From Palsa-504 sp963819785 (GTDB lineage: Bacteria > Actinomycetota > Actinomycetes > Streptosporangiales > Streptosporangiaceae), in contig CAWFXW010000022.1 of assembly GCA_963819785.1 (NCBI GenBank), positions 186,001 through 250,000 on the forward strand: a DNA stretch of 64,000 bases, read 5' to 3'. The notes below the pieces were generated by a model that saw only the letters and a list, made by a program, of their open reading frames with translations, was not told where the DNA came from and did no database searches. The position numbers were made by a program, and so were the translations under genes. Positions within the stretch are counted from its first letter, which is position 1; each line of letters begins with the position of its first letter. This document shows, in pieces, positions 18,069-27,661 of this stretch.

Positions 18069-18195
18069 CACGTCCTATTCGATCGCCGCTTGGAGGATGA
18101 TTCCCACAGGGTAGTCTGGCATCGCCTTGCTGCCCGCGATGCGGGCCTGGCCAGAATTTGCCGTCCCGCCAGACAGCCACGGTGGAGGCTCGCGG

Positions 18196-19458
18196 TTGCA
18201 GCTTACTTCGACGTCGGAAGAGGACAGTTCTCTCCGGCACCGCACGCCGTCACCGGAGCGGGGACTGAACCGGCCGGTCGTCCCGGCCGTCATCGCGTTC
18301 GGAGGCTGGCTCGGCTTCGCCCTGGCCCGCTGGCAGATCTGGGCTAAGGGACATCTCGCCCTGTTCATGCTGCTGGGCTCGGGGCGAACCGGATTCACGC
18401 ACGCCAAGCAGCTGCCGCCGGGCGCGATGATCGGCGACCCGAACGCCGCGGGCTACGACGGGCAGTTCTACTACCGGCTGGCGCTGGACCCGTTCAACTG
18501 GAGCAAGACCGCGTTCGGCATCACGATGGACCAGTCTTACCGGTACACCCGGATCGGCTACCCGATCCTGGCCTGGCTGGTCTCGCTCGGTCAGCACCGG
18601 CTCGTGCCGCTCGCGCTGGTCGTGATCAACCTGCTCGCCGTGGCCGCCATGGCCTACCTGGGCGGCATGTTCGCCCGCGATTCCGGTCGCCACGCCCTGT
18701 GGGGGCTGGCCTTCGCGGCCTACTTCGGCCTGGTCATCAGCGTGGGCCGGGATACCGCCGAGCCGCTCGCCGAGGCGTGCATGCTGGGCGGCCTGCTCGC
18801 CTACCGCCGGAGCCGGCCGGTACTAGCCACGTGCCTGTTCACCTTCGGCGCGATCACCAGGGAAACCATCTTGTTCGCCCCGGCGGCGATCGCCGTGATA
18901 CGGCTGGTGGACATGGCCCGGCGCCGGAGTCAGGGTTCCCGGCCCGGCCTGGCCGACCTGACCTGGGTCGTGCCCGCGGTCGCGTACGGCATCGTGGAAC
19001 TCGCCGTCCATTTCGTGGTCAAGGGAGAGTTCCCGCTGCTCGCCAACGGCAGCCGCAACCTCGCCGCGCCGTTCACAGCCATGATCGACGCGCTCAAGTT
19101 CGAGATCAGGCACATCAATACCGCGCACCTGAGCCCGATCGACATCGCCCTGCTCGAATACGCCACCCTGGGCATCTTCGTCCTGGCCGGCCTGGCGGTC
19201 CTGCTGGTCACGACCGCGCCTGCGCACGAGCGGCTGGCCTTCGTGTTCTTCGTGCTCCAGCTCGGCCTGCTGTCCAGCCAGATCTGGACCAGCACGTTCG
19301 GGGACGGGCGCTCGCTCATCGAGCCCTACCTGCTGGCGCTGATCTTGCTGCTGGCCACGCCCCGGCACTACCTGTCCTGGCGGTACCTGGGCCCGATCGT
19401 GGCCTGCGTGGCGCCGGCCCTGGCCGTGGTGGCCAGACGCCGCATCTTCTATATGTAA
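18196..19458 (+). CDS. Family B polytopic membrane protein, paralogue B1
   Basis: TTG 18196 is preferred as start because GGTGGAGG lies 7 bases before it and the resulting 420 aa equals the length of its paralogue B2 (417 aa); upstream in-frame starts lack a ribosome site. About nine membrane helices are predicted by eye. The hallmark GYDGQFYYRLALDP lies in the first outer loop, followed by YRYTRIGYPILAWL and GRDTAEPLAEA. From memory such YDGQFYYR proteins are named as cell-surface glycopolymer formation proteins; the reaction is unknown. It is divergent from A1 with about 130 bp between starts. Confidence 0.75.
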   Translation: MQLTSTSEEDSSLRHRTPSPERGLNRPVVPAVIAFGGWLGFALARWQIWAKGHLALFMLLGSGRTGFTHAKQLPPGAMIGDPNAAGYDGQFYYRLALDPFNWSKTAFGITMDQSYRYTRIGYPILAWLVSLGQHRLVPLALVVINLLAVAAMAYLGGMFARDSGRHALWGLAFAAYFGLVISVGRDTAEPLAEACMLGGLLAYRRSRPVLATCLFTFGAITRETILFAPAAIAVIRLVDMARRRSQGSRPGLADLTWVVPAVAYGIVELAVHFVVKGEFPLLANGSRNLAAPFTAMIDALKFEIRHINTAHLSPIDIALLEYATLGIFVLAGLAVLLVTTAPAHERLAFVFFVLQLGLLSSQIWTSTFGDGRSLIEPYLLALILLLATPRHYLSWRYLGPIVACVAPALAVVARRRIFYM

Positions 19459-19545
19459 CCTTCGGGCCCCATCCCCGCGCCCGTCACTATCTGGCGGACC
19501 GCGCCCCATTCACGGCCCGGACGCCACCCGGAGGACCCCCGAGAT

Positions 19546-21180
19546 TCAGATCAGGCCGGGGCGGCCGAGGCGGCTGAGCAGGTTGGTGTCCCAGACCATG
19601 ATGATGTAGCCGTCGTAGCTGTAGGTCCGTGCCGGGGGCCCGAAGGTGTCCAGCGCCGCGGACTGGGCCCAGGGCAGCTGACCGGGGCCGCCGGCCACCA
19701 TGAAGGTGGCATCATGCCGCGACGGGTCGTAGTTAGTGTCGTCGGCCTCCCACTCGTACGGCACCAGCTCGCCGCCGGGAGCCACCGTCACCCCGCTGAC
19801 CTGTACCCGGCCGCCGCTGGCCAGCGTCGTGCTGTTGGCCTGCCAGTAGCCGGCCAGTCCGTCGGTGAGCCCGTGCGCGACCAGCCAGCTGGCCAGCGCC
19901 TGGTTGGCGGGCGGCGCGGGCGGCTGCGCCGCGCCGTAGGCGAGCGTGCCCAGGTAGCCGGCGGCGATCACGCCCAGCGCGGGCCAGAGCCATCGCTTGG
20001 GTCTCCTGGCTCGCCCGGCCACGGCCAGCAGGGGCTCAGCCAGCAGCCGGCCGGCCAGCACCGCCCCGAGCGGGAGCACGGCGGCGATCTCCCGGGCGCC
20101 GAGGATGTCCAGCGCGTGCGCGCTGAACATGTAGGCGCCCAGGTTGAACACGATGGCGACCGCGAACACCGGGACCACCAGGTCGCCGAAGCGGTAGAGC
20201 CGGCCGAGGGCCAGACCGAGGGCGCAGATGACACCGACGGCCCCGGCCAGGTGCAGCCAAACGAAGACGACCTCGATGGCGGGCCGGGCGTCGTACACGT
20301 TGGCGCCGAAGAGCTCGAGCACGGCCTGGAAGGTCACCCAGGACTGATGCTGCAACGCGGCCACGGTCGTGTCCGGCTCGACCGGCGCCTGCCGGTATCC
20401 GCCCAGGGCGGAGATGACCCGCGGCGCGGCCGAGCCGAGCCCGCCGGCCACGGTGGCCGCCCCGGCCAGGGACAGCTCGTACCAGCGCGAGGCGGGCCGT
20501 TCCCCGCGCCTGATCAGCCCGGGGCAGGAACGGATGAGGACCACCAGGACGAGCGGCGCGATGCAGGTAATCAGCACGATCGAGTCCGCGACCATGGTCC
20601 AGGTCAATACGACGAAGACGACCAGCGGGACGACCCATCGCGCGGCCTTCCACCGGTCCGGCGTGACGCGGTCGATGACCAGCCACGTCACCAGCACCGG
20701 TACGCCGGTCCCGGTGTGGTCCGGCGACAGGAGCACGATCTGGGTGGCGCTGAGCTGGGGCGCCGCCATGATGCCCGCCCCCAGCAGGGCCCGTGCCCAG
20801 CCAGCCCGGCCGTGAGCGCGTCCCCTGGCCAGCAGGCCTGCCAGCAGGACGAGCAGCGTGTAGGTCAGGGCCGCGCCCACGTGGACCACCCAGGCGCTAA
20901 GGCCCAGCACCGCTTCGATCAGCGCGTACTGCGGGAGTTCGGTCGTGTAGAACGTCACGTCCGCCACTCGCCAGTTGTGCAGCAGCACGTTGCCGTGCAG
21001 CACGGCCCGAGCCTGCAGCACGATGCTTGCCCCGTCGGAGGACAGGGCGACCGACCCGGACTGGCGCAGGTACAGCAGGAACAGGCCGACGGCCACCAGC
21101 ACGACCGCGACGGGCCGCCAGGCCGCGCGCGCCCGGACCCGCACGGTCCCTGGCCCGCGCACCGCGGCTTGGGTGGTCAT
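19546..21180 (-). CDS. Family A polytopic membrane protein, paralogue A2
   Basis: This 544-aa protein starts at ATG 21180, overlapping the upstream gene's TAA by one base (TAATG), so the pair is coupled. It carries the family-A signature as SSDGASIVLQARAVLHGN and TFYTTELPQYALIE; the Asn before SD is Ser here, unlike the other three. About ten helices follow, then the C-terminal domain (GLAGYWQANS, YDGYIIMVWDTNLL). It is closer to A3 than to A1 or A4 in the signature region. A long extension of the frame upstream is antisense-like shadow over the preceding gene and was not used. Confidence 0.75.
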   Translation of the reverse strand: MTTQAAVRGPGTVRVRARAAWRPVAVVLVAVGLFLLYLRQSGSVALSSDGASIVLQARAVLHGNVLLHNWRVADVTFYTTELPQYALIEAVLGLSAWVVHVGAALTYTLLVLLAGLLARGRAHGRAGWARALLGAGIMAAPQLSATQIVLLSPDHTGTGVPVLVTWLVIDRVTPDRWKAARWVVPLVVFVVLTWTMVADSIVLITCIAPLVLVVLIRSCPGLIRRGERPASRWYELSLAGAATVAGGLGSAAPRVISALGGYRQAPVEPDTTVAALQHQSWVTFQAVLELFGANVYDARPAIEVVFVWLHLAGAVGVICALGLALGRLYRFGDLVVPVFAVAIVFNLGAYMFSAHALDILGAREIAAVLPLGAVLAGRLLAEPLLAVAGRARRPKRWLWPALGVIAAGYLGTLAYGAAQPPAPPANQALASWLVAHGLTDGLAGYWQANSTTLASGGRVQVSGVTVAPGGELVPYEWEADDTNYDPSRHDATFMVAGGPGQLPWAQSAALDTFGPPARTYSYDGYIIMVWDTNLLSRLGRPGLI

Positions 21181-22793
21181 TAGGCCCCCGAACCCGCGAT
21201 GACCTGCGAGTTCTTGAGGGTGGCGAGGACCGTGGTGTCGTGCGGCGCGACCGGCGCGTTGAACCAGAACGGCGCGCCGCCGACGATCTGCCCCGGCGTG
21301 CAGATGAACTGAGTGGTCATCATGAAGGACCAGGCCGGCTCGGCCACGCAGGCCCGGACCCCGGTCCGCTCGGCTTGGACCAGGAAGCCGGTGACGTCGA
21401 TCCAGGCGTTGTGGTTGAAGCGGATCACGATCGTCCGGCCGCCGGCCGAGGCCGCGACCGCCTGGACCGCGTGCGGCAGGGCCGCGTCGGTGTCCTGCGT
21501 GCTCACCGCCGTGCCGGGCGCCGCCGCGAACGCGGCGACGCCGAGGACGGCCGCGCCGGCGGCCAGCACCGCGCCCAGCGGCACCGGCGGGGCGTGCACC
21601 ACGGCCACCGCGATGGCCAGCAGGGTGAGGATCGGCGCGGAGAAGTAGAAGTAGCCGATGTAGTAGTGCGACAGGAGGTCGATCCCCAGGGCGGCGTAGC
21701 AGGCGAAGGCCAGCGCGGAGACGGCGTTGACGGCGAGCAGGGCGGCCAGGAACCGGCGCAGCGTACCGCGGGTCAGCCACCAGACCGCGGCGATCGCGAC
21801 CGCGTACGACACCAGCGGCACCAGCGCCGCCACCCACGTGCGGCCACCGCCGTGCCACCAGAACCACAGCGCGTACCGCACTACTGGCACCAGGCCGTGG
21901 CCCCCGGCCCGCGAGGAGGACGAGTACGAGAAGTACTTTCCGAAGCTGCCCGGCCAGTGCAGGGCCAGGTCGACCACGATCGGCAGCACGAAGACCGCGC
22001 TGATGGCCGCGACCGGAATCCAGTTCCGCGGGCGGCCGAAGGCCCGCAGGCTGGCGCGCGGGCCGCGCGGCCAGATCGCCGCGGCCGCCGCCGCGGCGAT
22101 GATCACCGGCACGAAGAACAGGAAGCAGGCGTGCCCGTGGATCAGGAACCACCCGGTCAGGGTCACGATCCACAGGTCGCGCGCCGCGCCGGCCGCGACC
22201 GACGCGGCCGCGACCAGGAACGCGATGTACGCCGGGACGTACATCCACGGCATCCAGTCCAGGCTGAGGATCTGCGGCTCGGTCGCGACGAACCCGAGGA
22301 CGACCGCCAGGGCCACGGCGGCGCCGCGCAGCGATCTGGTCCAGCCGTAGACCACACCGGTGACCATCGTCACGAACGCGCTGTTGAGCGCGAACACCGC
22401 GAGTACGTGCGCGTTCCAGGCGGCCGGGACCAGGCGCAGCGCGTAGAAGAAGAGCCACTGCCCGGCCGCCTGTACGTACATGTAGCCGGGACCGGGATGG
22501 TTGAAGCCTTCCCGGGAGTAGTTCCCGATCAGCAGCGTGCCGTGCATGGCCTGCTGGATCAGGATCGAGTTGGCCCCGGCGTCGCCCTGCTCGTAGAAGC
22601 TCGTGGTGAACAGGAACCTGCTGCGGATCGCGAGCACCGCCAGCACCAGAGCGAACGGCGCAGCCCAGATCCACCACGGCCGCCGTTCCGCGACCTGGCG
22701 CGGCGACGGGCCGAGCCGGCGGGAGCCGAGGGCCGGGCGGCGGGCGGTACCGGCCGCCGCAGCCTCAGCGGTCGTCGTCTCCCGCCCGCCCAT
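21180..22793 (-). CDS. GT-C-like polytopic membrane protein (family C)
   Basis: This 537-aa protein has about eleven hydrophobic segments. The first outer loop holds SFYEQGDAGANSILIQQAMHG and GFNHPGPGYMY, an acidic-aromatic arrangement like that of PMT/ArnT-type (GT39/83) transferases that use polyprenyl-phosphate sugars. It ends with a periplasmic domain (about 430-537) containing FNHNAWIDVTGF and two cysteines (RACVAEPAW, FICTPGQ) that might pair. It is upstream of and coupled to A2. A sugar transferase role is inferred from topology and neighbours only. Confidence 0.72.
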   Translation of the reverse strand: MGGRETTTAEAAAAGTARRPALGSRRLGPSPRQVAERRPWWIWAAPFALVLAVLAIRSRFLFTTSFYEQGDAGANSILIQQAMHGTLLIGNYSREGFNHPGPGYMYVQAAGQWLFFYALRLVPAAWNAHVLAVFALNSAFVTMVTGVVYGWTRSLRGAAVALAVVLGFVATEPQILSLDWMPWMYVPAYIAFLVAAASVAAGAARDLWIVTLTGWFLIHGHACFLFFVPVIIAAAAAAAIWPRGPRASLRAFGRPRNWIPVAAISAVFVLPIVVDLALHWPGSFGKYFSYSSSSRAGGHGLVPVVRYALWFWWHGGGRTWVAALVPLVSYAVAIAAVWWLTRGTLRRFLAALLAVNAVSALAFACYAALGIDLLSHYYIGYFYFSAPILTLLAIAVAVVHAPPVPLGAVLAAGAAVLGVAAFAAAPGTAVSTQDTDAALPHAVQAVAASAGGRTIVIRFNHNAWIDVTGFLVQAERTGVRACVAEPAWSFMMTTQFICTPGQIVGGAPFWFNAPVAPHDTTVLATLKNSQVIAGSGA

Positions 22794-22814
22794 GCGCTTA
22801 CCCGCCGCCAGCGT

Positions 22815-23840
22815 TCAGATCGTGCCGTTCTTGACGGCCTCGTCGATCCAGGGGATGACCTCGTCGAGCATCTGGTCGAGTGTCGTGGCCGCCTCGAAGC
22901 CGAGCACCTTCTTGGCCTTCTCGGTGTCCGGGACGCGGCGCTGGACGTCGTATTCGAACGGGTCGTCGTGGACGAGCCGCAGCGGGAACCCGTCCCCCTT
23001 GACCTTGCGCCAGATGGCCTCGGCTAGCTGCCGGACCGTGGTGCCCTCCGACGTGGACAGGTTGAAGTCCTCGTTGAGGGCGTCTTCGTGCTCCATCGCG
23101 GTCACCACGCCGGCGGCCAGGTCTCCGCCGTAGGTGTAGTGCCGCACCTGGTCACCCGAGCCCAGAATGTGCAGCGGGTCCTGGCCCTTGAGCACCTTCT
23201 GCACCAGGTCGGGAACCACGTGGCTCATGGCCAGGCGAACGTTTCCGGACAGGATCTCCTGGTCTCCCAGGGCCCTGCTCTCCCCGATGCCCACGCAGTT
23301 GAACGGCCGCACCAGGGTGTACGGGAGGCCGTACTGGTCCCAGGCGGCCCGGGCGAAGTACTCCACGGCCAGCTTCTGGAACCCGTAAGACGACAGCGGC
23401 GGCGGTATCTGCCGCTGCTGTCCCTCGTAGGAGGGCCACTCATCCGCGCTCTCGAACACCATCGAGGAGGACAGGTAGGTGACCTTGCGCAGGTGGCCGT
23501 CGCGCCGCGCGGCGATCGCGGCGTCGCAGGACGCGGCGATGATCCGCTCGTTGGTGGCGAGCAGGTCGTAGGCGTAGGTGTGGAAGTAGGAGATGCCCCC
23601 GATCATCGCCGCGCCGGCGATGAAGTGATCACAGTCGGCCAGCAGCCGCGTCATCAGCGCCACGTCCTGCGCGTCGCCCTCGACGAGCTCGTAGTCCGGG
23701 TGGCTGTCGTAGGACTTGCGCACCTTCCCGTACTTGGAGAAGTTGTCCAGCCCGACGACCGCGTACCCGCGTCGGAGCAGTTCCTCAACGACATACCCGC
23801 CGATGAATCCGGCAGAGCCGCTGACCAGAACCTTCTGCAT
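22815..23840 (-). CDS. NAD-dependent nucleotide-sugar epimerase/dehydratase
   Basis: This 341-aa extended SDR starts at ATG 23840, 6 bases after GGAAGG; a GTG immediately before is an alternative. GSAGFIGGYVVEELL near the N-terminus binds NAD, SSSMVF holds the active-site Ser, and SSYGFQKLAVEYF the YxxxK pair. The C-terminal half resembles UDP-glucose 4-epimerase/GDP-mannose epimerase-type enzymes (RPFNCVGIGESRALG, HYTYGGDLAAGV). It prepares a sugar nucleotide for the island. It lies between the family-C gene and the GT2 gene on one strand, so it is probably in the same operon. Confidence 0.9.
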   Translation of the reverse strand: MQKVLVSGSAGFIGGYVVEELLRRGYAVVGLDNFSKYGKVRKSYDSHPDYELVEGDAQDVALMTRLLADCDHFIAGAAMIGGISYFHTYAYDLLATNERIIAASCDAAIAARRDGHLRKVTYLSSSMVFESADEWPSYEGQQRQIPPPLSSYGFQKLAVEYFARAAWDQYGLPYTLVRPFNCVGIGESRALGDQEILSGNVRLAMSHVVPDLVQKVLKGQDPLHILGSGDQVRHYTYGGDLAAGVVTAMEHEDALNEDFNLSTSEGTTVRQLAEAIWRKVKGDGFPLRLVHDDPFEYDVQRRVPDTEKAKKVLGFEAATTLDQMLDEVIPWIDEAVKNGTI

Positions 23841-23868
23841 CACTGTCCTTCCAGAGTTGGGCCCTGAC

Positions 23869-24624
23869 CTATTTCTTCGTGGTTGCGTCGCCGCGGGACC
23901 GGATCTGCTCGGCGGTAAGCTTCGGGCCGAACGCGAACCGGTACCAGCGCAGGTATCTCGGAATCCAGCTCGCCACCTTGAAGTTGGACATCCCGGCCTG
24001 CCGGTCCAGCCAGATGGTGGGGATCTCGGCGACCGGCAGGCCCATCCGCTTGGCCTTGGCGGTCAGCTCGATGCCGATCTCGAACCCGTGCCGCGAGTCG
24101 ATGCCGACCTGCCGCACGAAGCTGGTGGAATAGGCCTTGAACGAGTTGGTCGCGTCCCGCGTGCCGGTGTGCGCCAGCACACGCAGCGACCGGCCGGCCG
24201 TCTTGGACAGGAAGGCCTTCATGACCGGGCCGCCGACCTGCTGGCCGCCGGGCATGTACCGGGACGCGGCCGCAACCGCCACCCCGCGGTCGACCAGCCG
24301 GGCCAGGTCGTCGATCTGCAGCGGGTCGTCACAGCCGTCGGCCATCGTCACCACCGTGACCGGTGCGGCGGCGGCGTCGATGCCGAACCTGATCGCGTTC
24401 GCCGGACCTGGCCCGTAGGTGTTCACCAGGCACCGGATGCGCGGCTCCTTCAGTGCGTACTCGGTCACCACCGGGACCGTCGTGTCGGCCTCGTCGTCGA
24501 CGACGACGAGCACCTCGCACTGGAGACGGACCGACTCGAACAGCCGGTCGAGCACCGGCACGATCTGGTCGCCCTCGTTGTAGGCGGGCACCACGATCGA
24601 GACCCGGGGCGTCTCACCGGTCAT
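23869..24624 (-). CDS. Glycosyltransferase family 2 (polyprenyl-phosphate sugar synthase-like)
   Basis: The 251-aa protein starts at ATG 24624, overlapping the dehydrogenase stop by 4 bp. The GT2 nucleotide-binding region is RVSIVVPAYNEGDQIVPVL, then VLVVVDDEADTTVPV and MADGCDDPLQIDDLARLVD supply the acidic metal and base residues. No membrane anchor domain follows, as in DPMS-type enzymes. These make dolichyl/polyprenyl-phosphate sugars, the donors used by GT-C membrane enzymes, which fits the surrounding A, B and C genes. The exact sugar is not known. Confidence 0.9.
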   Translation of the reverse strand: MTGETPRVSIVVPAYNEGDQIVPVLDRLFESVRLQCEVLVVVDDEADTTVPVVTEYALKEPRIRCLVNTYGPGPANAIRFGIDAAAAPVTVVTMADGCDDPLQIDDLARLVDRGVAVAAASRYMPGGQQVGGPVMKAFLSKTAGRSLRVLAHTGTRDATNSFKAYSTSFVRQVGIDSRHGFEIGIELTAKAKRMGLPVAEIPTIWLDRQAGMSNFKVASWIPRYLRWYRFAFGPKLTAEQIRSRGDATTKK

Positions 24625-25835
24625 ACCCGCACACCCTGCCCGAGAATGTTCCAGATATCCGCGATCGGCTTGTCTGTGGCCAGCACGCGGTACTCGGGGT
24701 GCGGCGCCCCGATGACCAGCAGGTCCGACCGGGAGATGACCTCGTCCAGCGGGAGGAGCCCGGAGTCGACGGTTACGTACGGGTCGGTGCACAGCACCGC
24801 GTCGGCCTTGAACGCCAGGACCCGCTTGAGCTTGTAGGACAGGCTCGACCTGATGTCGTCCGAGCCGCCCTTGAACGCCATGCCCAGGATGCCCACCGTC
24901 ATCGAGGCCAGGTCATACCGCTGCTCAAGCCGCTGCACCACGTACAGCGGGAGGCCCTCGTTGATCGCCATCGCGGTGTGCCCGAGCGCGAAGTTGTTGT
25001 GGTTGAACGCGGCGAGCTGCATCGTGTCCTTGAACAGGCAGGGCCCGGCCGCGAAACCGGCCGCCGGCATGTCCGCCGCCCGCGGGTAGTCCGTGGCCAG
25101 GCCCTGGCGGATCCGCTCGAAGTCCAGGCCCCGGTCGTTCGCCATCATGTAGAGCTGGTTGGCGGTGGCGAACTTTATGTACCGCCACACGTTGGTGAAC
25201 AGCTTGGCCAGCTCGGCCTCTTCCGGCGACATGGGCACCAGGGTGCTGGTCAGCATGCCGAACAGCTTGGAGGCACGCTCCTGCGCGAGCGCCGAGCGTG
25301 CCGAGACGATCTGCGGCAGCTCGAACAGCTCGGTCATGGCCTTGCCCTCGGCGATCCGCTCCGGGCAGAACGCGACCTCGATCTGGACGCCGAACCCGGC
25401 CACCATCTTCTCGACCAGGGCCGTCACGCCCGGGTAGACGGTGCTGCGCAGGATCAGCAGCTGTCCGTCGCGCAGGAACTCGATGCAGCCGCCAAGCGCG
25501 TTGGGGATCGCGGCCTGGTCCGGATTCAGGTGCTCGTCGACCGGCGTGCCGATGACCACCACCACATGCTCAGCGGTGCTCACGATGGCCGGGTCCGTCG
25601 ACGCCTCGAGCCGCCCGTCAGCCCGGACCCGCCGCAGGACCTCCTGCGCGCCGGGTTCGGCGAACGGCATCTGCCCCGCGTTCACCGTCTGGACGGCGGA
25701 CTCGCTGACGTCATAGATGGCAACATGCGCGCCACGATCCGCGAAGGCAATGGCCAGCGGCAGGCCGACGTGGCCGCAGCCGCCGATGACCACGACCTCG
25801 CGGTCGAACTGGCCATTTCCCGACATACCCGTCAT
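24621..25835 (-). CDS. UDP-glucose/UDP-N-acetylmannosamine-type nucleotide sugar dehydrogenase
   Basis: This 404-aa enzyme has the NAD fold motif VVVIGGCGHVGLPLA (14-28), the central region KLFTNVWRYIKFATANQ (211-227) with catalytic Lys and Asn, and the nucleophile Cys266 in AGPCLFKDT. The C-terminal UDP-binding domain follows (GMAFKGGSDDIRSSLSYKL). It oxidises the C6 alcohol of a UDP-hexose to a uronic acid. It is the first gene of the minus-strand operon dehydrogenase-GT2-epimerase-C-A2. A uronic acid-containing glycopolymer is therefore likely. UDP-Glc versus UDP-ManNAc preference cannot be set by eye. Confidence 0.92.
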   Translation of the reverse strand: MTGMSGNGQFDREVVVIGGCGHVGLPLAIAFADRGAHVAIYDVSESAVQTVNAGQMPFAEPGAQEVLRRVRADGRLEASTDPAIVSTAEHVVVVIGTPVDEHLNPDQAAIPNALGGCIEFLRDGQLLILRSTVYPGVTALVEKMVAGFGVQIEVAFCPERIAEGKAMTELFELPQIVSARSALAQERASKLFGMLTSTLVPMSPEEAELAKLFTNVWRYIKFATANQLYMMANDRGLDFERIRQGLATDYPRAADMPAAGFAAGPCLFKDTMQLAAFNHNNFALGHTAMAINEGLPLYVVQRLEQRYDLASMTVGILGMAFKGGSDDIRSSLSYKLKRVLAFKADAVLCTDPYVTVDSGLLPLDEVISRSDLLVIGAPHPEYRVLATDKPIADIWNILGQGVRV

Positions 25836-25993
25836 CGCATGCCTTCCGATTTTCCCCTGGTCGGGTGGCCGGCACCCGCTTGACGCCCCACCTTACCGCG
25901 ACCCCGTGACGCCAGAGTTCGTAAGCCGGAACCGACCCGCTGCTACGCTCGGTCAACAGTATGGACGTCCGTCGCCCCGACGAGGAGTACATG

Positions 25994-27640
25994 ATGGCTG
26001 GGTCCGAGGCGGAAACGGCCGTCGCCGAGGCCGAGACCACGCCCGCCTCGCATGCCGCGCCCGTCCCGGCCTGGGCTCGGCGTCTAGCCTGGCCGGTCCT
26101 TTTCGTCGCGGCGGGCCTGGCCCTGTTCGCCGCCTACCTGCGCCAGGCGCAGACGGTTCCGGTTAATTCGGACGGCGGGTCGTTCGCGCTGCAGGCCTGG
26201 GACATGCTGCACGGCAACGTGCTGCTGCACGGCTGGACGACCGCGGACCTGACGTTCTACACCACCGAGCTGCCGCAGTACGCGCTGGTGGAGCTGGCCC
26301 GCGGGCTGGACGCTAACGTCATTCACATCGCCGGGGCGATGAGCTACACGCTGCTGGTGCTCGGCGCCGTGCTCCTGGCCAGAGGCCAGGCCGGCGGGCG
26401 CGAGGGCGTGGTCCGGATGCTGATCGCCGGCGGGATCATGCTCGCGCCCTCGCTCGGGACGGGCAGCCACACGCTGCTGTCCAGCGCCGACCACACCGGC
26501 ACCCAGGTCCCGATGCTCGTGATCTGGCTGATCATGGACCGGGCCCGGCCCCGGGTTTGGGTTCCGGTCCTGGTGGCGGTGCTGCTGGCCTGGGCGCAGG
26601 TCGGCGATCCGCTGGTGCTGTACGAGGGGGCCATTCCGCTGGTGATCGTCTGCGCGATCCGGGTGTACCGGCGGCGCGGTTCGCTGCGGGAGAACTGGTA
26701 TGAGCTGTCGCTGGCGGCCGGGGCGATCGTCTCGGCCGGCGTCGCGTCCCTGGCGCTCAAGCTGATTCACCTGCTCGGCGGGTTCGCTGTCCGGCCGCCG
26801 AGCGCGGCGTTGACGCACATCGCGCACCTGCCCGCCAACGTGTGGGTCGCAGTGCAGAGCGTGCTGGTGCTGTTCGGCGCGGATTTCTCGGGCCAGCCGA
26901 ACGGCACGCGCATCGGCATCGCGCTGGTGCACCTGGCCGGGGTGGCTCTGGCGGCCTGGGCGGCGGGACGGGCCGTGCGGCGGTTCGGCCCCCAGGACCT
27001 GGTCGTACAGGTGCTGACCGTGACGCTGATCGTGCTGCTGGCGGCCTATGTATTGCGGGGGAACCCGAACGTGGTCGGCAGTGCGCACGAGATCGCCGCG
27101 GTGCTGCCGATCGGAGCGGTACTGGCGGGCCGGCTGCTGGCCGGGACGCTGGCCCGCGGCCGGCTGCTCATCTTGGCGCTGGCGCTGGTCCTGGTTTGCT
27201 ACGCCGGTATCGAAGTGCACAACACCGTCCAGCAGCGTCCGTCCGACCCCAACGCTCAGGTCGCGGCCTGGCTGCAGGCCCATCACCTCACGTACGGGCT
27301 GGGCGACTACTGGAACGCCAGCGCCATCACGCTGGACAGCGGTAACCAGGTCCAGGTCAGGTACGTCAGCCGGGTCGGCGACAAGCTCCTGGTCCGGCCT
27401 TGGGAGACCAAGAATTCCTGGTTTGACCGGACGCAGCACGACGCCACCTTCCTGGTAACCCCCGGCCCGGCCAACGTGTGCTCGCCTGGAACTCCAGCCG
27501 GATGGGAGGCCGCCGCGAAGGCCACATTCGGCCCGCCGTCCGGCGTCTACCGGGTGGACGGCTTCATCGTCCTGGTCTGGCACGAGAACCTGCTGGGCCA
27601 TCTCACCAAGGCGGCGATGCACGGCCCGATCCAGTGCTGA
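25994..27640 (+). CDS. Family A polytopic membrane protein, paralogue A3
   Basis: Two ATG codons (25991 and 25994) follow GAGGAG; the second has better spacing and gives 548 aa, while a start at 25961 is also open. The signature reads VNSDGGSFALQAWDMLHGN and TFYTTELPQYALVE, with about ten membrane helices and the C-terminal domain (GLGDYWNASAITL, WETKNSWFD, DGFIVLVWHENLL). It is divergent from the dehydrogenase operon and convergent with A4, 21 bp apart. Signature details group it with A2. Confidence 0.76.
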   Translation: MAGSEAETAVAEAETTPASHAAPVPAWARRLAWPVLFVAAGLALFAAYLRQAQTVPVNSDGGSFALQAWDMLHGNVLLHGWTTADLTFYTTELPQYALVELARGLDANVIHIAGAMSYTLLVLGAVLLARGQAGGREGVVRMLIAGGIMLAPSLGTGSHTLLSSADHTGTQVPMLVIWLIMDRARPRVWVPVLVAVLLAWAQVGDPLVLYEGAIPLVIVCAIRVYRRRGSLRENWYELSLAAGAIVSAGVASLALKLIHLLGGFAVRPPSAALTHIAHLPANVWVAVQSVLVLFGADFSGQPNGTRIGIALVHLAGVALAAWAAGRAVRRFGPQDLVVQVLTVTLIVLLAAYVLRGNPNVVGSAHEIAAVLPIGAVLAGRLLAGTLARGRLLILALALVLVCYAGIEVHNTVQQRPSDPNAQVAAWLQAHHLTYGLGDYWNASAITLDSGNQVQVRYVSRVGDKLLVRPWETKNSWFDRTQHDATFLVTPGPANVCSPGTPAGWEAAAKATFGPPSGVYRVDGFIVLVWHENLLGHLTKAAMHGPIQC

Positions 27641-27661
27641 GCTCGCCACGTGCCAGCTCGG

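Noticed and set aside
19546..22677. A frame of over 1,000 codons on the minus strand
   Set aside because: Only the part from 21180 codes for A2; the rest is the out-of-frame shadow of the family-C gene, whose real frame has proper membrane helices and start.
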